Origin: JBAZCO01 sp041654915
GTDB taxonomy: Bacteria > Bacillota > Clostridia > Christensenellales > DTU072
Assembly: GCA_041654915.1 (NCBI GenBank)
Contig: JBAZCO010000036.1
Coordinates: 1-14,312, forward strand
Length of the DNA: 14,312 bases
Reading direction: 5' to 3'
Positions 7,063-13,040 of this stretch are shown here, piece after piece; the first letter of the stretch is position 1; every line of letters begins with the position of its first letter. The notes beneath the pieces are model-generated. The model saw only the letters and a list, made by a program, of their open reading frames with translations, was not told the origin of the DNA and did no database searches. The position numbers and the translations under genes are program-made.

Positions 7063-7087
7063 CCAAAAACATTATTCAAGTTAACAA
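7056..7087. promoter_or_regulatory. BirA operator (biotin regulon site)
   Basis: GTGTAAACC (7056-7064), 14 bases, AGTTAACAA (7079-7087). The published BirA consensus, as I recall it, is TTGTAAACC-N14/15-GGTTTACAA. The match is 8 of 9 in one half and 7 of 9 in the other, with an allowed spacing. It covers the -35 box of the birA-bioY promoter, so biotinyl-AMP-bound BirA would shut off its own operon. Confidence 0.82.
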
Positions 7088-7236
7088 TATTTTTATCTTT
7101 TCAAGATAATCTGTAAATTCTTTGCAAAAAAATACAAGAAAAAAGAAATTTCACCGAACTTTTTTGTTGTTTCGAGCCACTTATATAGTAGAAGTAAAAA
7201 AACCGACCGCAATAACTTAAAAAGAATATTGGACTA

Positions 7237-7264
7237 TTGACTTTTGTGCGAAATAAGCTAAAAT
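7237..7264 (+). promoter_or_regulatory. promoter of lipoprotein unit 1
   Basis: TTGACT (7237-7242), 16 bases, TAAAAT (7259-7264). The spacer core TTTGTGCGAAATAA is the same in all three copies. The start is expected near 7271. Confidence 0.7.
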
Positions 7265-7270
7265 GGAAGT

Positions 7271-7485
7271 AACAAAGGGGTGTTAAATAAAAAGATTGTT
7301 GTTGATGTGTTTTTTAGGGGGTTCTTACTACCTGTTTAGCACCCACACAGCCCAAACTACATAGTGTGAGGTGATGTGCAAAAAATAAAGCGTGAAGTAT
7401 TTATTGCAAAAGTCCTTTTTTTGGGGCAATACGCTTTTTTAGTAAAAGGCAAAATTATATTAAATGTTGATATAAGGAGGTAAAA
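7271..7485 (+). promoter_or_regulatory. structured leader RNA of unit 1, attenuator-like
   Basis: A leader of about 215 nt with two mutually exclusive helices. Helix P1 is GGGTGTTAAA (7278-7287) with TTTAGCACCC (7335-7344), ten pairs. Helix P2 is CACCCACAC (7340-7348) with GTGTG-a-GGTG (7364-7373), nine pairs with one bulged base. Both use CACCC at 7340-7344. A hairpin followed by T6 comes next, then AAGGAGGT five bases before the ATG. The loop TCCTT (7413-7417) could also pair with AAGGA of the ribosome binding site. I recognise no known riboswitch class, and the ligand, if any, is unknown. Confidence 0.6.
7387..7440 (+). terminator. terminator-like hairpin inside leader 1
   Basis: AAAGCGT (7387-7393) pairs with ACGCTTT (7431-7437), and ATTGC (7403-7407) with GCAAT (7426-7430), leaving a 9-base bulge. 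T6 covers 7435-7440. It lies 45 bases before the start codon, so it may act as an attenuator. Confidence 0.5.
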
Positions 7486-8115
7486 ATGCTAAAAAAATTA
7501 ACTGTTTTTTGTGTAATATTTGTATTATTGTTTTCTGTTGTGGGCTTAGCGGCTTGCAACAACGGTGACGAACTTGCAGAATATAAAACCCAAGCAATAG
7601 AGAGCCTAGAAGCTTATGCTGACCAGTCCAATTATTCGGAGGAAAACTGGACGATTGTGCTTGGGTTAATGGATGGCGGCAAAGTTGCAATCGACGAGGC
7701 GGCGGACAAAGATGGCGTTGATAATGCTGTGTCGACGACAAAAACGACAATTAACAGTATCCCAACAAAGGAGGAGGTTGGAATGGAGGTGGAGGTGAAA
7801 GGTAAAATTCTGCAAGACTACTATAATTTATTAAATAGCGACGATATTACATTGCAAGATGTCTATATCCGTAGATTTTATGGCGTTTATAATGACAGTT
7901 TTGCCGTAATTATGGCAATATATGGCATTGACCCTCCGCCCGCAGTAGACGAAATTATGGTTAGTGGATTGGAGTTTACATTCAACACAGGATACCATAT
8001 CAAGATATGGAATGACGGTGACTTTTATAGTTTACAGGATGCTTTCGACGAGAGCTTCATAACTTTAGAGGACTTAGAAACAATATGCGAACTGCACAAT
8101 GTAGCAGGTCTTTAA
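7486..8115 (+). CDS. lipoprotein L1: shared head, YGxYN module and LQxAxD motif tail
   Basis: A 209-residue predicted lipoprotein with lipobox LAAC, cysteine 24. Residues 29-92 form a helical FIVAR/DUF1542-like module (YKTQAIESLEAY, NYSEENW, then a GKVAIDEA helix), as in surface proteins of Firmicutes. The tail holds a beta-rich module X at 108-178 (FYGVYNDSFAVIM; EIMVSGLEFTFN; HIKIWNDG) followed directly by motif Y at 180-205 (FYSLQDAFDESFITLEDLE). I have seen this X-Y pairing in unnamed clostridial exported proteins but know no function. Perfect AAGGAGGT, gap 5. L2 follows 32 bases later, so the two are cotranscribed. The second half of its helical module differs from those of L2, L3 and L5, which resemble each other. 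Confidence 0.85.
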   Translation: MLKKLTVFCVIFVLLFSVVGLAACNNGDELAEYKTQAIESLEAYADQSNYSEENWTIVLGLMDGGKVAIDEAADKDGVDNAVSTTKTTINSIPTKEEVGMEVEVKGKILQDYYNLLNSDDITLQDVYIRRFYGVYNDSFAVIMAIYGIDPPPAVDEIMVSGLEFTFNTGYHIKIWNDGDFYSLQDAFDESFITLEDLETICELHNVAGL

Positions 8116-8147
8116 TTCGTAAAAAACATAAAAAAGAGGTAAAAAAG

Positions 8148-8765
8148 ATGAAGAACACATTCGCAAAGAAAAGATTTCCACTCATTGTCATAGTTTTATC
8201 GTTGTTTTTAGCGATGACGCTAGTGCTTCTACTGCCAAAGGGCATAGAGGTGTTTGCTCAAGCGGGCGACGACTTCACCGCCGAGAATTGGGAAACAATA
8301 AAAACGATTGTGGAAAACGGCAAAACTACTATTAACGCTGCCGACAGTAAAGATGCCGTTGATGTAGCAAAAACAGAGACAATGAGCGAGATTGACGGGG
8401 TGGGGAAGGAGGTAGATATGAAGGCATTTTACACTTTGCAAGAGGCATATGATAACGGGTGGCTCACAGTTGAAGACTTGGAGAAAATAGCCTCATACAA
8501 TAACGATGATTCTCTGCCTGTATATCCAGAGAAATTGAGCGATGAAACTATAGAACAAATCAAGCGATATTTCGAGCATTTTGACAATTGTATGAATAAG
8601 GAGCATGATGTGCAAATCATCTATTATGGCACCTATAATGAATATGTGGCTGTGTTGATACATTGTGAAATTGCATATACTGGTATTCTTTTTGGAGAAA
8701 TAGTTGCAGGCGTCCAATTTCATTACTGTAGTCCAGAAAGTATTCTAATTTACAAATTAAATTAA
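8148..8765 (+). CDS. exported protein L2: chimeric head, LQxAxD motif and YGxYN module
   Basis: A 205-residue secreted or membrane-anchored protein. The hydrophobic stretch at 11-30 ends near FAQA-GDD, a plausible signal peptidase I site, and there is no lipobox. Residues 41-85 are the second half of the helical module (FTAENWETIKTIVENGKTT), nearly identical in DNA to L3 and L5, while its first half is missing. Then comes motif Y (94-115, FYTLQEAYDNGWLTVEDLE) and module X (135-205, YYGTYNEYVAVL; EIVAGVQFHY; SILIYK). This is the reverse of the order in L1. I chose the ATG at 8148 because AGAGGT lies 7 bases upstream; the longer frame from 8085 runs into the end of L1. Function unknown. Confidence 0.82.
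   Translation: MKNTFAKKRFPLIVIVLSLFLAMTLVLLLPKGIEVFAQAGDDFTAENWETIKTIVENGKTTINAADSKDAVDVAKTETMSEIDGVGKEVDMKAFYTLQEAYDNGWLTVEDLEKIASYNNDDSLPVYPEKLSDETIEQIKRYFEHFDNCMNKEHDVQIIYYGTYNEYVAVLIHCEIAYTGILFGEIVAGVQFHYCSPESILIYKLN
8275..8410 (+). repeat. segment of L2 shared at DNA level with L3 and L5
   Basis: About 135 bp, starting ACCGCCGAGAATTGGG, that match 9364-9500 in L3, and about 110 bp that match 11272-11385 in L5, with few changes. The flanking parts of L2 do not match. This marks a past recombination or gene conversion event. Confidence 0.75.
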
Positions 8766-8781
8766 AAATGGAGGAAAAACC

Positions 8782-8826
8782 ATGAAAAGATTGATTTTGA
8801 AAAACAAAGGGAGATTTATATCATGA
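8782..8826 (+). pseudogene. stub of a truncated gene at the edge of repeat copy 2
   Basis: GGAGG at 8770-8774 and ATG at 8782 open a frame of 14 codons, MKRLILKNKGRFIS, which stops at 8826. A good ribosome binding site with a basic, hydrophobic start suggests the signal peptide of a former exported protein. It is cut where the sequence shared with repeat copy 3 begins (about 8802). It probably marks the junction where the second leader copy arrived and removed the rest of the gene. Confidence 0.45.
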
Positions 8827-8950
8827 CGGTAATAAAAAGAAAATAAATATAAGAAAAATAAAATTTTACCGAACTTTTTTGTTGTTTCTAGCCACTTATA
8901 TAGTAGAAGTAAAAAAACCGACCGCAATAACTTAAAAGAATATTGTGCTA

Positions 8951-8978
8951 TTGACTTTTGTGCGAAATAAACTAAAAT
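8951..8978 (+). promoter_or_regulatory. promoter of lipoprotein unit 2
   Basis: TTGACT (8951-8956), 16 bases, TAAAAT (8973-8978). The start is expected near 8985. Confidence 0.7.
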
Positions 8979-8984
8979 GGAAGT

Positions 8985-9206
8985 AACAAAGGGGTGTTAA
9001 ATAAAAAGATTGTTGTTGATGTGTTTTTTTAGGGGGTTCTTACTACCCGTTTAGCACCCACACAGCCCAAACTCCATAGTGTGTTGTAGGAGGTGATGTG
9101 CAAAAAAATAAAACGTGAAGTATTATTGCAAAAGTCCTTTTTGGGGAGCAGTGCGCTTTTTTAGTAAGGCAAAAATCATTTTAAATATTGATATAAGGAG
9201 GTAAAA
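8985..9206 (+). promoter_or_regulatory. structured leader RNA of unit 2
   Basis: Same architecture as leader 1. P1 pairs 8992-9001 with 9050-9059 without change. P2 pairs CACCCACAC (9055-9063) with GTGTG (9079-9083) and GGTG, but the single-base bulge of copy 1 is replaced by a short insertion (TTGTAGGA). Keeping the arms while the bulge grows supports the helix. AAGGAGGT precedes the ATG at 9207. Confidence 0.6.
9111..9162 (+). terminator. terminator-like hairpin inside leader 2
   Basis: Equivalent of the hairpin in leader 1, with T6 at 9157-9162. ATTGC now faces GCAGT, giving a G-T pair, and the lower stem has one mismatch, so it is somewhat weaker than in copies 1 and 3. Confidence 0.45.
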
Positions 9207-9944
9207 ATGCTAAAAAAATTAACTATTTTTTGTGTAATATTTGTATTATTGTTTTCTGTTGTGGGCTTAGCGGCTTGCAATAACGATGACGAGCTTGCAG
9301 ATTATAAAACCCAAGCAATAGCGAGCCTTGAAGCTTATGCTGAAAGCAAAGGGCAAGACAACTATACCACCGAGAATTGGGAAACAATAAAAACGATTGT
9401 GGAAAACGGCAAAACTACTATTAATGCCTCCGAAAGCAAAGAGACTGTTGATACAGCAAAGGCAGAGGCAATGAGCGAGATTGACGGGGTGAGAAAGGAG
9501 TGGGAAATAATGACATTTAATGCTGTGATGTATGGGAATCCTCATACTGTTAAAACATGGTTGCATGACGATTTCTATGAGGAATTTTTGACATTTGGCG
9601 CTTGGTCTTATATTCAAGAATCTTATATTGAGGATGAAAAGTTACCTAAAGAAAGAATCCTGATAATCAACAGCCAAGAGAAATTTGAATTGGTATTCAA
9701 AGAGTTTCCATTAGAAGTAGATTTTAATAGCAAAATAATAATTATGTACGGCATTACCACAGCTTCTGGAAGTGAAATTGTTCTTAAAGATGTAATTATT
9801 GGTGAATCGCTGGTAATAAAATATGGCTTTCCTATTATATCTAATAAAAAGCCACATCCACCAGATGCGTCAAAGCCGCTTACTAAGTGGGCTGTAGTTT
9901 TAATGGATAAAGTTGATATTACCTCAGTAATATTTGAGCAGTAA
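9207..9944 (+). CDS. lipoprotein L3: shared head, PrcB-like tail
   Basis: A 245-residue predicted lipoprotein, lipobox LAAC with cysteine 24. Residues 29-93 are the full helical head module (YKTQAIASLEAYAESKGQ, NYTTENWETIKTIV, then a KAEAMSEIDGV helix), close to that of L5. The tail from about 100 is unlike the other family members. Residues 148-245 read ERILIINSQEKFELVF, then VDFNSKIIIMYG, an LKDVIIGESLVI strand and a final WAVVLMDKVD. This pattern (an NS-E start, a VDF turn and a mixed beta sheet) recalls the PrcB C-terminal domain of protease-complex lipoproteins, but the match is weak and from memory. L4 follows 35 bases later in the same operon. Confidence 0.83.
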   Translation: MLKKLTIFCVIFVLLFSVVGLAACNNDDELADYKTQAIASLEAYAESKGQDNYTTENWETIKTIVENGKTTINASESKETVDTAKAEAMSEIDGVRKEWEIMTFNAVMYGNPHTVKTWLHDDFYEEFLTFGAWSYIQESYIEDEKLPKERILIINSQEKFELVFKEFPLEVDFNSKIIIMYGITTASGSEIVLKDVIIGESLVIKYGFPIISNKKPHPPDASKPLTKWAVVLMDKVDITSVIFEQ

Positions 9945-9979
9945 AAATTGTTAAAATAAAGATATGGAGGGATTTGTTT

Positions 9980-10498
9980 ATGGTTAATAAATTGCTGGCT
10001 TTGGGAATAGCACTTGCAATGCTGTTTTCGGTATTTGCGCTTACGGGGTGCGAAAAGGAGGATGAGGAAATGAAAGAAATGACTTCAATACATTTTTATA
10101 CGACTGAAAGTTTTATGCCTTGGCAAGACCACAAATATTATGACTTTGTCGCAATGACTTATTCAACTAAAAGAATAGTAGACGAAAGTTATGATACTTG
10201 GGAAGGGGAACGTGAGGAGTATTCTGTTAAGGCGACTTTCACGGAGGAACAAGCAAAAGCATTTTTCAAGAGTGTTAGGGGAAATGGTATTTTTGATTTA
10301 GAGGAAAATTATCACGATGATGATTTGCTTGATGGTTGGGACTGGCGATTGATAATAACTTTTGCCGACGAAACCACTTTTGAGAGCGGAGGGTATGTGA
10401 AATATCCCGAGCAGGAAGAAACAATAAACGAAGCGTTTTTATCGCTAACAGGATACAGGTTATTTACTTCCCTTTGGGAGGACGCTAACCCAAATTAA
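9980..10498 (+). CDS. lipoprotein L4 of unknown function
   Basis: A 172-residue predicted lipoprotein with lipobox LTGC, cysteine 24. It lacks the helical head module of its neighbours. The mature part has alternating strands, an acidic loop NYHDDDLLDGWDW (110-122) and a closing block with FADETTFESGGYVKYPEQEE (128-147). That block resembles small exported proteins of Firmicutes with a DGT-F-SGG-YP pattern, but I cannot assign a family. I chose the ATG at 9980, 9 bases after TGGAGG (9965-9970). A TTG at 9974 is in frame but sits only 3 bases from that site. It is the second gene of unit 2, following L3 by 35 bases. Confidence 0.8.
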   Translation: MVNKLLALGIALAMLFSVFALTGCEKEDEEMKEMTSIHFYTTESFMPWQDHKYYDFVAMTYSTKRIVDESYDTWEGEREEYSVKATFTEEQAKAFFKSVRGNGIFDLEENYHDDDLLDGWDWRLIITFADETTFESGGYVKYPEQEETINEAFLSLTGYRLFTSLWEDANPN

Positions 10499-10536
10499 AA
10501 ACTAGCGTAAAAGTTCGTGCAAAAAACACGCAAAAT

Positions 10537-10677
10537 CCACTTTCACTGCTATTTGCGCCGTTGATAAGCGACCTCTTCAGCGGAAGTTACCCTGCGATAA
10601 TGGCGGAGGTTGTTGTTGCAGATGTAACATTCGTTTATAGCAGCGGTAACAGGATTATTATTTGGAAGCAAGCGTAA
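10537..10677 (+). pseudogene. decayed tail of a YGxYN-module protein
   Basis: A frame without a start codon ends at TAA 10675-10677. It reads LISDLFSGSYPAIM, then AEVVVADVTFVYSSGNRII and IWKQA. This matches the end of module X in L1 (EIMVSGLEFTFN, HIKIW) and L2 (EIVAGVQFHY, SILIYK). The upstream half of the module, including the YGxYN strand, and any signal peptide are missing. It is a remnant of a third module-X gene between L4 and repeat copy 3. Confidence 0.65.
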
Positions 10678-10869
10678 AAAAAATACAAAACAAATAAACA
10701 CAAAAGGAAATTTATATCATGACAGTAACAAAAAGAAAAATAAATATAAGAAAAATAAAATTTCACCGAACTTTTTTGTTGTTTCGAGCCACTTATATAG
10801 TAGGAGAAATAAATATTGTGAATATAAAAAAATTAAAATGATTGAAATTGTCGTATTTTGTATTTAATA

Positions 10870-10897
10870 TTGACATTTGTGCGAAATAAGCTAAAAT
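10870..10897 (+). promoter_or_regulatory. promoter of lipoprotein unit 3
   Basis: TTGACA (10870-10875), 16 bases, TAAAAT (10892-10897). The -35 box is full consensus here, unlike TTGACT in copies 1 and 2. The start is expected near 10904. Confidence 0.72.
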
Positions 10898-10903
10898 GGA
10901 AGT

Positions 10904-11115
10904 AACAAAGGGGTGTTAAATAAAAATATTGTTTGTTTTTTCTCTTAGAGTTCTTACTACCCGTTTAGCCCCGCACAATCCAAACTCCATAGTGTGAGGT
11001 GATGTGCAAATAAATAAAGCGTGAAGTATTAATTGCAAAAGTCCTTTTTTGGGGAGCAATACGCTTTTTTAGTAAAAGGCAAAATCATTTTAAATATTGA
11101 TATAAGGAGGTAAAA
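10904..11115 (+). promoter_or_regulatory. structured leader RNA of unit 3
   Basis: Most diverged of the three leaders, especially at 10927-10950. P1 remains as GGGTGTTAAA (10911-10920) with TTTAGCCCC (10964-10972), one T-C mismatch. P2 keeps its upper arm as CGCAC with GTGTG, using a G-T pair, and has one mismatch below. AAGGAGGT precedes the ATG at 11116. Confidence 0.58.
11016..11070 (+). terminator. terminator-like hairpin inside leader 3
   Basis: AAAGCGT and ATTGC pair with GCAAT and ACGCTTT as in copy 1, with T6 at 11065-11070. Both stem parts are unchanged although nearby bases differ. Confidence 0.5.
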
Positions 11116-11901
11116 ATGCTAAAAAAATTAACTATTTTTTGTGTAATGTTTTTGTTGCTATTTTCTATTATAGGCTTAGCGGCTTGCAATAACGGTGACG
11201 AGCTTGCAGACTATAAAACCCAAGCAATAGAGAGCCTAGAAGCTTATGCCAAAAGCAAAGGGCAAGACAACTACACCGCCGAGAATTGGGAAACAATAAA
11301 AACGATTGTGGAAAACGGAAAAACTACTATTAACACCGCCGAAAGCAAAGAGGCTGTGGATACAGCAAAGGCAGAGGCAATGACTGCGATTATGACAATA
11401 GATGAGGTGACGAAAAAGGAGAAGGACGTAATGTATACTTTATTGGAAAGTAGCAATTGTTGCCCGCCATTTGAACAATCGAGTTCATACTGGGACAACA
11501 TTGCCCCAAGCGCAGTTGCTTATGAGGAAGCAATAATTTACTTCACGACAGCTACGGGAGAATATACCGATGATTTTGGAGGCGTATTTGTTGACGAAAA
11601 TGGATTGCACAATATTTGCGTTGTTGGGAACCGCAAGCCCGTAATATCCGACTACTTGATTTACAAGCAGGTTGAAAATTCTTTTAATTTTTTAAAGAGC
11701 ATTTTCGTTGGGTTAGAAAGCGAATCACAACAGTTTTCTGTTTGGCAAGTGTCCGTTTGCGAGGTTTGCAACGGGGTCATAATTTGCTTGGAAAGCGAAA
11801 GTAAAATACCGTTGCTTATCGAATATCTAAAAACAAACAGCTTGTTTAAAAAAGGCACGCTAAACATATTTGTTGGGGAAAATCAAATTGTTCCCAATTA
11901 A
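11116..11901 (+). CDS. lipoprotein L5: shared head, unique tail
   Basis: A 261-residue predicted lipoprotein, lipobox LAAC with cysteine 24. The head (29-95) is nearly that of L3. The tail has no counterpart in the window. It starts with a cysteine-rich turn (SSNCCPPFEQ, 112-121), then IIYFTTATGEYTDDFGGVFV (140-159), DENGLHNICVVGN, a long helical part around 180-200, and a final beta-rich part SVCEVCNGVIICLESES (213-229). The FGG-VDE-L-I pattern recalls small clostridial exported proteins that carry an FGG-Y-D-N element, but I cannot assign a family. Four tail cysteines could form disulfides outside the cell. A broken Hint-domain gene starts 34 bases after its stop, in the same orientation. 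Confidence 0.83.
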   Translation: MLKKLTIFCVMFLLLFSIIGLAACNNGDELADYKTQAIESLEAYAKSKGQDNYTAENWETIKTIVENGKTTINTAESKEAVDTAKAEAMTAIMTIDEVTKKEKDVMYTLLESSNCCPPFEQSSSYWDNIAPSAVAYEEAIIYFTTATGEYTDDFGGVFVDENGLHNICVVGNRKPVISDYLIYKQVENSFNFLKSIFVGLESESQQFSVWQVSVCEVCNGVIICLESESKIPLLIEYLKTNSLFKKGTLNIFVGENQIVPN

Positions 11902-11935
11902 AACACAGACAAAAAAATAATGTTAAAGGAGAAAT

Positions 11936-12830
11936 ATGAAAATGAAAAAGAAACTATTATCACTCGTAATTTTAGCAGTAGTGGTATGTTTGAGCATATC
12001 CTAGGCACGGGAGTTTTTACCGCTTCGGCGGCAGAAATCATAAGTACAGAGAACTAACAAGTGTGTTGACCCGAGCATCTTGGACAGACACCGACACTCT
12101 AACATATACAATTGAAAAGCGTGAACCCTCTTGCATTGCCGAAGGCACGCTGATAACTCTGGCTGACGGCAGTCAAGTTGCGGTTGAGGACTTGACAGGC
12201 AATGAGCAACTGCTTGTTTGGAATCACTATACAGGTCAGTTTGATACTGCACCAATACTGTTTATTGACAGCGACCCATTGGCAGAGTATGAAATCACCC
12301 ATCTGTATTTTTCGGACGGCTCTGATGTTAAGGTGATATACGAACACGGCTTTTGGAATACCACCCTAAACCGCTATGTGTATGTTAGGAGCGGAGAGTC
12401 GTCACAATGCATAGGAGATTGGTTTAACAAGCAGACTACAGACGAATACGGCAATATGGTATGGGAGAATGTGCAGTTAGTTGATGTGCAAATCTATACC
12501 GAATACACCACCGCTTGGAGTCCTGTTACATATGAGCATCTCAACTTGTATGTAAACGGTATGCTGTCCGTGCCGGGCGCTACAACGGGGCTTGTAAATA
12601 TCTTTGATGTGGATGCTGCCACTATGCAGTACGACCAAAGCGAAATGCTTGCCGATATCGCTATGTACGGGCTGTTTACCTATGAGGAGTTTATAGAGAT
12701 AGCGCCCATACCCCAAACGGTATTTGACGCATTTAACGGGCAGTACCTAAAGGTATCTATCGGCAAAGGTCTTACAACAATAGAGGAGCTTTTGGCACTT
12801 ATTGAAAGATATTCAATATTCTTTGTGTAA
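11936..12830 (+). pseudogene. secreted Hint-domain protein, disrupted by frameshift or deletion
   Basis: AAAGGAG and ATG at 11936 open a signal peptide, MKMKKKLLSLVILAVVVCLS, that stops at TAG 12002. The next frame over continues it sensibly (LGTGVFTASAAEIISTEN, with an ASA-A cleavage site) to a stop at 12055. A third frame, open from 11994, then holds the rest. That part is a Hint (hedgehog/intein) domain: the block A nucleophile in SCIAEGTLITLADGS, VEDLTGNEQLLVWN, then YFSDGSDVKVIYEHGFW, and a C-terminal region containing LNLYVNGMLSVPG and FNGQYLKVSIGKGL. Such secreted Hint proteins occur in Clostridia. Restoring one C after 12001 mends the first break. The second break needs another indel or reflects a deletion of the region before the Hint domain. 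Confidence 0.78.
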
Positions 12831-12901
12831 CGGAGTGGGTAGCCCTAAGCATCACCCTAAGCAAAAGAAAAACCAATCAAACATCACATAAATAACTACC
12901 C

Positions 12902-12938
12902 CAAGCAACCTGTTAGGTAACACTTAACAGGTTGCTTG
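12902..12938. terminator. perfect 14-bp hairpin without a T tract
   Basis: CAAGCAACCTGTTA (12902-12915) pairs fully with TAACAGGTTGCTTG (12925-12938) around a 9-nt loop. No T tract follows on the plus strand and only a short AT-rich run precedes it. It lies between the Hint remnant and the oxidative-stress operon. A terminator or RNA-stabilising hairpin is likely, but a protein-binding palindrome is possible. Confidence 0.45.
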
Positions 12939-13040
12939 CATTAACGGCATAAACAAATTACAAGATTTCAAGAAAAATGTGGTTGCAAATCAATTTACAT
13001 CTGCATTTTTTTCCTTTAGATACACCAAGTGTTTTTAATG

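Larger units (their letters stand above)
7132..7620 (+). repeat. long direct repeat, copy 1 (upstream block, leader and lipoprotein head)
   Basis: First of three near-identical copies. It contains an upstream block around CCGAACTTTTTTGTTG (7154-7169) ending TATATAGTAG, a promoter, a leader and the first 45 codons of L1. The other copies begin at about 8802 and 10698. Identity with them fades after the codons for LEAYA. This block also fills most of the gene-free stretch 7027-7485. Confidence 0.9.
8802..9490 (+). repeat. long direct repeat, copy 2
   Basis: Second copy of the upstream block, leader and lipoprotein head. It extends further upstream than copy 1: the string ATTTATATCATGAC (8814-8827) is shared only with copy 3. 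The block around CCGAACTTTTTTGTTG is at 8869-8884. Downstream identity with copy 3 continues to about codon 93 of L3. It accounts for the gene-free stretch 8827-9206. Confidence 0.9.
10698..11400 (+). repeat. long direct repeat, copy 3
   Basis: Third copy, ending inside L5 at about codon 95. The upstream block (CCGAACTTTTTTGTTG at 10766-10781) and the promoter-leader part are both kept. The linker between them (10803-10869) is unrelated to the linker in copies 1 and 2, so the two parts are separable. With the remnant at 10537-10677 it accounts for the gene-free stretch 10499-11115. Confidence 0.9.

Noticed and set aside
7154..7175. GAACTT...CGAG as an ECF sigma-factor promoter
   Set aside because: The distance between the two boxes is about 13 bases, too short for the usual 16-17, and copy 2 changes the second box to CTAG.
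7271..7485. Leader as a T-box riboswitch
   Set aside because: No AGGGTGGNACCGCG core, no specifier stem that I can see, and the downstream genes have no link to amino acids.
10719..10841. A 40-codon gene starting inside repeat copy 3
   Set aside because: Copy 2 stops after seven codons because of a one-base difference, and copy 1 lacks the start codon, so the frame is not conserved.
7132..11400. Repeats as a CRISPR array
   Set aside because: Only three copies of several hundred bases, 1.7-1.9 kb apart with genes between them; no short regular repeat-spacer pattern and no cas genes.
12099..12347. Minus-strand open frames opposite the Hint domain
   Set aside because: The plus strand carries clear Hint motifs; these are shadows.
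7486..12830. Diversity-generating retroelement behind the variable tails
   Set aside because: No reverse transcriptase and no template/variable repeat pair with adenine-specific changes; the tails differ wholly rather than at scattered sites.
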